Shown here piece after piece: positions 7,281-11,301 of a stretch of DNA of 11,301 nucleotides. Location: the NCBI GenBank assembly GCA_937863215.1, contig CALMFQ010000488.1, positions 1 through 11,301 of the forward strand. The letters run 5' to 3'. Numbering within the stretch: the first letter of the stretch is position 1; each line of letters starts with the position of its first letter. The DNA comes from an uncultured Pseudomonadota bacterium (lineage in GTDB: Bacteria > Pseudomonadota > Gammaproteobacteria > Burkholderiales > SCOH01). The position numbers were made by a program, and so were the translations under genes. The notes under the pieces are model-generated. The model made no database searches. It was not told the origin of the DNA and worked only from the letters and a program-made list of their open reading frames with translations.

Positions 7281-7814
7281 TTACTGGTCTTCCGGATTGA
7301 CCGATTGCAGCGGGTGCAGATGCACTGCCTGTGGCTTGAGCGGCTCCCATACCGCGCCGATGCGCCACACCTGTTCGCTATCGCTCAGCGCCAGATACCA
7401 GCGGTGTGCCGGCGGCAGCGTGGCATTGCCGCGGTAGCGGCTGCCGCCGTCGAGTGCCAGTATTACGCTGCGGTCGAGCTGCGCGCGCGCCGGGTGGCGC
7501 AGTTGCAGCTGCAGTGTCGGCGGGCATTGACCGCCGGGGCACTGGTCGAGGCTCACATCGATCTGCCCGGTGACTGCGTTGAAGCGCAGTTCGGCACCGA
7601 GATGGTGTTGCTGTGCATAGCGGTTGGTCTTCAGGATGCGGTTGACGCTCTGGCCGGACTGGTAGTAATTCGCATCCACCAGATCGTCCTGAGTGCGGTA
7701 CGCCAGCCATGCCGTAACCAGGCTTGCCACTACCACCGCGGCAGGGCCGGCCATGATCAGCCACGGACCGCGATACCGGTACCAGCGTCTGGTTTGCGTT
7801 GCTTGCGTGCTCAA
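7281..7814 (-). CDS. FixH-family membrane protein
   Basis: A 177-residue protein with one N-terminal membrane helix (about 17-39) and a periplasmic domain. The N-terminal third matches FixH: PWLIMAGPAAVVVASLVTAW, then AYRTQDDLVDANYYQSG (residues 38-54). The rest has beta-rich segments typical of the family (LQLQLRHPARAQLDRSVIL). FixH is generally linked to the copper or assembly machinery of cbb3 cytochrome oxidase (the ccoNOQP/ccoGHIS clusters), but no cco gene occurs in this window. The start codon is TTG at 7814, supported by GGGAG 6 nt upstream; the only early ATG is inside the membrane helix. A CPGGQCP motif (Cys92, Cys97) could form a disulfide or bind metal. It is head-to-head with the response regulator and may begin the minus-strand cluster. 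Confidence 0.85.
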   Translation of the reverse strand: MSTQATQTRRWYRYRGPWLIMAGPAAVVVASLVTAWLAYRTQDDLVDANYYQSGQSVNRILKTNRYAQQHHLGAELRFNAVTGQIDVSLDQCPGGQCPPTLQLQLRHPARAQLDRSVILALDGGSRYRGNATLPPAHRWYLALSDSEQVWRIGAVWEPLKPQAVHLHPLQSVNPEDQ

Positions 7815-7897
7815 GGCGGTCTCCCGGATATTGCCGTTGTACTGTCGGCCGGCCAGTGTTTACTGTGCCGGCGAAGTACCGCAGACTATCCGCCCTG

Positions 7898-7914
7898 TCT
7901 TACATCAATCTTAC
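7898..7914 (+). promoter_or_regulatory. Direct-repeat operator candidate (TCTTAC-N5-TCTTAC)
   Basis: The sequence TCTTACATCAATCTTAC has two identical hexamers, start-to-start 11 bases, one DNA helical turn. Tandem half-sites with 11-bp period are how OmpR-family regulators bind; PmrA/QseB-type boxes are CTTAA-like repeats with the same spacing. It sits 13 nt before the regulator's ATG and about 85 nt upstream of the divergent FixH start. Autoregulation is the likely role, and joint control of the FixH cluster is possible. No convincing -35/-10 pair was identified nearby. Confidence 0.5.
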
Positions 7915-7927
7915 TTGGATGACGCCG

Positions 7928-8593
7928 ATGCGCCTGCTGCTGGTAGAAAATGATCCGGTAATCGGCGATGCGCTGCAGCGCTCGCTGACCCAGGCCGGCT
8001 ATGCGGTTGACCTGCTGTGCGACGGAGTGCAGGCGGATGCGGCGCTGCTGGCCATCGCTTTCGATCTGGTCGTGCTCGATCTGGGGCTGCCGCGGCTCGA
8101 TGGGCTGGCTGTGCTGCGCCGCCTGCGCCAGCGCCACAACCGTGTACCGGTGCTGATCCTGAGCGCACGCGATTCGCTGCAGGACAAAATCGAAGGGCTC
8201 GATGCCGGAGCCGACGATTTCCTCGCCAAACCGTTCGAGCTGGTCGAGCTGGAAGCCAGGCTGCGCGCGCTGTTGCGCCGCGGCCAGGGAGAATGGATCG
8301 AGTTCGGCTCCTGCCGCTGGGAAATCAAGGGGCGCAAACTGTATCTGCACGAGCAGCCGGTCAGCCTGTCGGCGCGCGAAACGGTGCTGCTGGAATTGCT
8401 GCTGCACAACCGTAACCGCGTAGTCAGCAAGGAGCGCATCCTCGATACCCTGACCGGCTGGTCGGGCGAAATCGGTATCAATGCGGTCGAAGTGTACATA
8501 CACCGGCTACGGCGCAAGCTTGAACCGGGCAATGCGGCGATCCGCACCGTGCGCGGGCTGGGCTATCTGCTTGAGGGCGGCGGTGCAGCCTGA
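7928..8593 (+). CDS. OmpR-family response regulator (TctD/QseB/PmrA-type)
   Basis: A 221-residue regulator. The receiver domain (1-115) has phosphoacceptor D51 (VVLDLGLPRLDG), switch S79 (LILSARD) and K101 (LAKPFE). The acidic pocket reads VENDP, so the second acidic position (aligned with PhoB D10 and QseB D8) is Asn8, which is unusual. The winged-helix output domain spans about 122-218, with LSARETVLLELLLHNRNRVV and NAVEVYIHRLRRKL containing the recognition helix, then RTVRGLGYLL. The start at 7928 uses a GGA site 8 nt upstream; an ATG at 7919 (MTPMRLL) is an alternative. Its stop overlaps the kinase gene by 11 bases, so the pair is one operon. Family members answer to tricarboxylates (TctD), cations/acid (PmrA) or other signals (QseB). 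The signal here is unknown because no transporter gene is adjacent. Confidence 0.9.
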   Translation: MRLLLVENDPVIGDALQRSLTQAGYAVDLLCDGVQADAALLAIAFDLVVLDLGLPRLDGLAVLRRLRQRHNRVPVLILSARDSLQDKIEGLDAGADDFLAKPFELVELEARLRALLRRGQGEWIEFGSCRWEIKGRKLYLHEQPVSLSARETVLLELLLHNRNRVVSKERILDTLTGWSGEIGINAVEVYIHRLRRKLEPGNAAIRTVRGLGYLLEGGGAA

Positions 8594-9971
8594 AGTGCGT
8601 TCGCTGCGCAATCGGCTGTTGCGCTGGCTGCTGATGCCGGTGCTGTTGCTGCTGGCGCTGGATGGCGCGATTGCCTATGGGCTGGCGCTGAAATATGCCA
8701 ATACCGCTTACGACCGCGCCTTGTTCGATACCGCACTGACGCTGGCCGGCCAGGTGCGGGTGCAGGATGGCGCGGTGCGGGTCGAATTGCCGCCGGCAGC
8801 GATGCGCATGCTGGCAATCGACCAGTACGACCGGGTTTATTACCGGGTGGACGACATCGGTGCCGGGCAGTTGCTGATCGGCTCCGCCGCCTTGCCGCCG
8901 GCACCGGCTCTGCCTGCCGCCGATGGCGCCAGCCTGTTGCGCGATGCCAGCATCGACGGCGAGCCGGTGCGGATTTCCACGCTGCGGCTGGATTTCGGCG
9001 CGCGCCGGATTCTGGTGCAGAGCGCCGAAACGCTGATCAAACGCCAGATGCTGGCGCGCCAGATTCTGTGGGGCATGCTGCTGCCGCAAGTATTGCTGAT
9101 TGCGCTCGCCGCAGGCGTGATCCGGTTCGGCATCCGCAACGGGCTGGCACCGCTGCGGCGGCTGGAGACGATACTGGCCGGCCGTTCCGCCAACGATCTG
9201 CAGCCGCTCGACAGCGGCGCCATCCCGGCCGAGGCGCGCGGCCTGATCGTTGCGCTCAATGGCTTGCTGCAGCGCACTGCCAGCATGGTTGCGGCACAGC
9301 ATCGTTTTGTCGCCAATGCCGCACATCAGCTGCGCACCCCGTTTGCCGGCATCAAGGCGCAGATCGAGCTGGCGCGGCGCAGCGGCGATCCGCAACAGGT
9401 GGCGCAGTCGCTGCTGCAATTGCAGCATGCCGCCGACAATGGCGCGCATCTGGCGCAGCAGCTGCTGTTGCTGGCACAGGCCGATCCGGAAAACCCGCTG
9501 CCGCAGCCGGCGGTAACGCTCGATCTGAACCGGCTTGCCGCAGACGTGGTGGCAGAGTGGGTGCCGACGGCATTGCAGCGGCAGCAGGATCTCGGTCTGC
9601 AGCCGGCGCCGCAGCCGGCGCAGGTGCTTGGCACGCCGCTGCTGCTGCGCGAACTGCTGGCCAACCTGATCGACAATGCGCTGCGCTACACGCCGCCGGG
9701 CGGGGTGATTACCGTGGCGCTGCGGCAAAGCGCCGGCAGCGTCTGGCTGCAGGTGGAAGACAACGGCCGCGGCATTGCTCCGGCCGAACGCACGCGGGTG
9801 CTGGAGCGCTTTTACCGCAGCGCGGACAATAGCGGGCCGGGCTGCGGCCTGGGGCTGGCGATTGTGAGCGAAATCGCCGGCCGGCACGGCGCCAGTGTCA
9901 GTATCGATGCCGGCAGCGATGGCTGCGGCACTTGCGTGAGCATCCGTTTCGCCGCTGCCGGCGAGGCGTAG
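8583..9971 (+). CDS. Sensor histidine kinase, TctE/QseC type
   Basis: A 462-residue kinase. TM1 (about 12-34) and TM2 (about 161-182) flank a periplasmic domain of about 125 residues resembling the 2CSK_N domain of TctE/QseC (opening SLRNRLLRWLLMPVLLLL; ALKYANTAYDRALFDTAL). A HAMP-like linker follows (to about 236). The HisKA box NAAHQLRTPFAG places the phosphorylated residue at His248; the HQLRTP form is typical of the TctE group. The ATPase domain has the N box with N361 and N365 (ANLIDNALRYTPPGG), the G1 box (VEDNGRGIAP, 391-400), an F box (ERFYR), and the G2 box (GCGLGLAI, 420-427). All key residues are present. The start is GTG at 8583, inside the regulator gene, with GAGG about 7 nt upstream; a GTG at 8595 lacks such a site. 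It phosphorylates the upstream regulator by inference from overlap. Confidence 0.9.
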   Translation: MQPEVRSLRNRLLRWLLMPVLLLLALDGAIAYGLALKYANTAYDRALFDTALTLAGQVRVQDGAVRVELPPAAMRMLAIDQYDRVYYRVDDIGAGQLLIGSAALPPAPALPAADGASLLRDASIDGEPVRISTLRLDFGARRILVQSAETLIKRQMLARQILWGMLLPQVLLIALAAGVIRFGIRNGLAPLRRLETILAGRSANDLQPLDSGAIPAEARGLIVALNGLLQRTASMVAAQHRFVANAAHQLRTPFAGIKAQIELARRSGDPQQVAQSLLQLQHAADNGAHLAQQLLLLAQADPENPLPQPAVTLDLNRLAADVVAEWVPTALQRQQDLGLQPAPQPAQVLGTPLLLRELLANLIDNALRYTPPGGVITVALRQSAGSVWLQVEDNGRGIAPAERTRVLERFYRSADNSGPGCGLGLAIVSEIAGRHGASVSIDAGSDGCGTCVSIRFAAAGEA

Positions 9972-10004
9972 CCGACAAATCGATGCTTCTGTCGCGCATT
10001 GGAA

Positions 10005-10622
10005 TTACAGCTTGGGAATTCGGATGCGGCTGATCATCAGTGAGCCGGAAACGGCAAACATCAGCACCAGCGGGTGGAACTGGAAGCCGCCGATGAACAG
10101 CGTGCCGAACCACATTTCCGCGCCCAGCGCGCCATGCCAGACGCCGGCGGCTAGCACCGCCACCAGCAGCAGCGAGGTCGGGATCGGCGTGCCTTCGAAA
10201 TAGCGGACCTTGTCGCCGCCTTCGGTGAGCTTTTCCGCAGTGATGTTGTAGCGCGCCAGCCGCGATACGCCGCAGGCGACGAAATACACCAGCACGATGC
10301 GGTCGTACAGCCCCTGCATGCCAAAGCCGTAGGCGAGCACTGCCGGGGCCACGCCGAACGAGATCACATCGGCCAGCGAATCCAGCTCGCGCCCCATTGC
10401 CGAGCTCTGCTTGCGCCAGCGCGCAATGCGGCCGTCGAGAATGTCGAATACCAGCGCCAGCGGCAGCAGTGCGAATGCGAAATACAGGTGCAGTACCGCC
10501 GAAGTCTGCAGATAGGTCATCACCGAAAACAGCGCGCCAACGCCGCAAAAGGCGTTGCTCAGCGTGAACCAGTCGGCGAGATGGAACTCGCGGATCATCG
10601 AAAAAGGCTTGTGTTGCGTCAT
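10005..10622 (-). CDS. pssA: CDP-diacylglycerol--serine O-phosphatidyltransferase (phosphatidylserine synthase)
   Basis: A 205-residue integral membrane enzyme that joins CDP-diacylglycerol and L-serine to make phosphatidylserine, the precursor of phosphatidylethanolamine. The CDP-alcohol phosphatidyltransferase signature D-x2-D-G-x2-A-R-x8-G-x3-D-x3-D is intact at about residues 60-86 (DILDGRIARWRK, then MGRELDSLAD), with the metal-binding aspartates present. Further membrane helices precede and follow it, and ACGVSRLARYN and FEGTPIPTS are typical of this B. subtilis-like (type II) Pss subclass. Start ATG 10622 has GGA 8 nt upstream; a later ATG (MIREFHL, residue 9) is possible but has no ribosome site. 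It follows a small secreted-protein gene by 43 nt and is tail-to-tail with the kinase gene. The enzyme call is strong; the symbol follows the usual name for this enzyme. Confidence 0.92.
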   Translation of the reverse strand: MTQHKPFSMIREFHLADWFTLSNAFCGVGALFSVMTYLQTSAVLHLYFAFALLPLALVFDILDGRIARWRKQSSAMGRELDSLADVISFGVAPAVLAYGFGMQGLYDRIVLVYFVACGVSRLARYNITAEKLTEGGDKVRYFEGTPIPTSLLLVAVLAAGVWHGALGAEMWFGTLFIGGFQFHPLVLMFAVSGSLMISRIRIPKL

Positions 10623-10665
10623 GTATGATTCCAGTGATTAAACGGAAAACAGTGCCGGCATTGCA

Positions 10666-10911
10666 TCAGGGGATGCGCAGGCTGACACATTCGGAGCGCC
10701 CCGGGGCATCGCTGCATTTGACCACCTGATTCTTGGTGGTATCGATGAACCAGGCGGTGCTGCCTTGTGCGGTGCCGGCCACACCGATCGGTGTGTAGGT
10801 GCCGGCATTACCGTTGGGCAACTGTGCGTGTGCCGTCTGCGAAATCGTCGCATAGGCGCCCAGACCGGTAACCACGGCGGCTGCGGCATAAATCAGCGGT
10901 GAGGTTTGCAT
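10666..10911 (-). CDS. Small secreted protein, unknown
   Basis: An 81-residue protein. A Sec signal peptide spans roughly 1-29 (MQTSPLIYAAAAVVTGLG, ending SQTAHA before QLPNG), with AHA-Q a good signal peptidase I site. The mature part of about 52 residues has a Gly/Thr-rich first half (NAGTYTPIGVAGTAQGST) and a C-terminal segment WFIDTTKNQVVKC, ending with the second Cys in SECVSLRIP. Cys66 and Cys75 could pair as a disulfide in the periplasm. AGGAGC lies 7-8 nt before the ATG. No family is recognised. It precedes the phosphatidylserine synthase gene by 43 nt, so the two may share a transcript, although function need not be linked. Confidence 0.75.
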   Translation of the reverse strand: MQTSPLIYAAAAVVTGLGAYATISQTAHAQLPNGNAGTYTPIGVAGTAQGSTAWFIDTTKNQVVKCSDAPGRSECVSLRIP

Positions 10912-10972
10912 CGGCTTGCTCCTGTGGATTTGAAACCGTTGTGCGGCCATGGTCCAACCGCAGGCAGTGGCC

Positions 10973-11001
10973 ATTATGCCGCCAGCGGCGCCGTCTGTCG
11001 T
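10973..11001 (-). promoter_or_regulatory. Candidate sigma-70 promoter for the small secreted protein gene
   Basis: On the minus strand ACGACA (10996-11001; 4 of 6 to TTGACA) and CATAAT (10973-10978; 5 of 6 to TATAAT) are separated by exactly 17 bases. Transcription would start near 10966, leaving a 55-nt leader before the ATG at 10911. It could also drive the downstream phosphatidylserine synthase gene. Confidence 0.4.
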
Positions 11002-11125
11002 GCACCGCAAGATGACAATCGGGTGGCGTTGCCGCCGTAGCGCCGGCTGTGCATCGTGTACACTGGCGAACCATTTCGCCGGCCGGCGGCCCAAGCCGCT
11101 GGTAAAACAAGACATTGCCCGACCG

Positions 11126-11301
11126 ATGCCGCTCCACTTCCAACCGTCCGACCGCCGCTTCGGCATCGCGCTGGCCACCGCGCTACTGTTGCATCTGGCT
11201 CTACTGGCGCTGCGCCTGGCACCGCCGCAGGCGGCCCGGACGCCGGCACGCGGGCCGCTGCGGGTCAATATGGCGCGTGCTGCCCCGACCCCGGCCCGCC
11301 T
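11126..11301 (+). CDS. Probable TonB-like protein, N-terminal fragment (runs off the right edge)
   Basis: 58 codons from ATG 11126 to the right edge without a stop. A short charged start (MPLHFQPSDRRF) is followed by one membrane helix (about 13-31, GIALATALLLHLALLALRL). Then comes a Pro/Ala/Arg-rich stretch (APPQAARTPARGPLRVNMAR and on). A cytoplasmic tail, one anchor and a Pro-rich periplasmic linker is the layout of TonB/energy-transducing proteins, with PLRVNMARA resembling the segment after the anchor. The defining C-terminal domain is outside, so TolA or an unrelated anchored protein cannot be excluded. No good ribosome site precedes the ATG, leaving the start uncertain. It is divergent from the small secreted protein, with a 214-base intergenic region between them. 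Confidence 0.5.
   Translation, partial: MPLHFQPSDRRFGIALATALLLHLALLALRLAPPQAARTPARGPLRVNMARAAPTPAR

Noticed and set aside
9972..10004. Terminator between the convergent kinase and phosphatidylserine synthase genes
   Set aside because: Only GACA/TGTC pairs around a 12-base loop are present, without a T-run.
11056..11063. GTGTACAC palindrome as operator or -10 (TACACT) for the TonB-like gene
   Set aside because: No -35 hexamer at 16-18 bases and an 8-base palindrome is common by chance.

Overview
The window is GC-rich, densely coding bacterial DNA whose gene families (TctE/QseC-type sensor kinase, FixH, DUF1800/DUF1501 pair, proteobacterial-type phosphatidylserine synthase, TonB-like protein) and codon choice suggest a Betaproteobacterium, possibly of the Neisseriales/Chromobacteriaceae. 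That placement is an inference from gene style, not a search. No rRNA, tRNA, CRISPR array, insertion-sequence transposase or phage gene is visible.

Layout, left to right. (1) 1-425, minus: the start of a response regulator running off the left edge. (2) 426-796: a 371-base intergenic stretch. It holds a CRP-like palindrome near the regulator start and a ~161-base, almost perfectly symmetrical inverted repeat that looks like a mobile or MITE-like long hairpin. (3) 797-3495, plus: a two-gene operon, an SPFH/Band 7 membrane protein followed with 1-nt overlap by a secreted SH3-like plus beta-repeat protein of unknown function. (4) 3591-3848, plus: a small two-helix membrane protein, overlapping tail-to-tail with the next gene. 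(5) 7814-3824, minus: four genes, FixH-like protein (TTG start), DUF1800 lipoprotein, Tat-exported DUF1501 protein and an unknown polytopic membrane protein. (6) 7928-9971, plus: an OmpR-family response regulator and an overlapping TctE/QseC-type sensor kinase, with a direct repeat resembling a PmrA/QseB box just before the regulator start. (7) 10911-10005, minus: a small secreted protein followed by phosphatidylserine synthase. (8) 11126 to the right edge, plus: the N-terminal anchor of a probable TonB-like protein.

Several genes concern the cell envelope (SPFH scaffold, exported DUF1800/DUF1501 pair, phospholipid synthesis, TonB-like protein, envelope-sensing kinase). The two-component system is divergent from the FixH-DUF1800-DUF1501 cluster and its presumed operator lies between them, so the system could control that cluster as well as itself. 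No complete novel defence or mobile system is evident. The least understood parts are the 611-771 hairpin element, the SPFH/SH3-repeat operon, the DUF1800/DUF1501/membrane-protein set, and the possible operator at 7898-7914 coupled with an unusual Asn in the regulator's acidic pocket.
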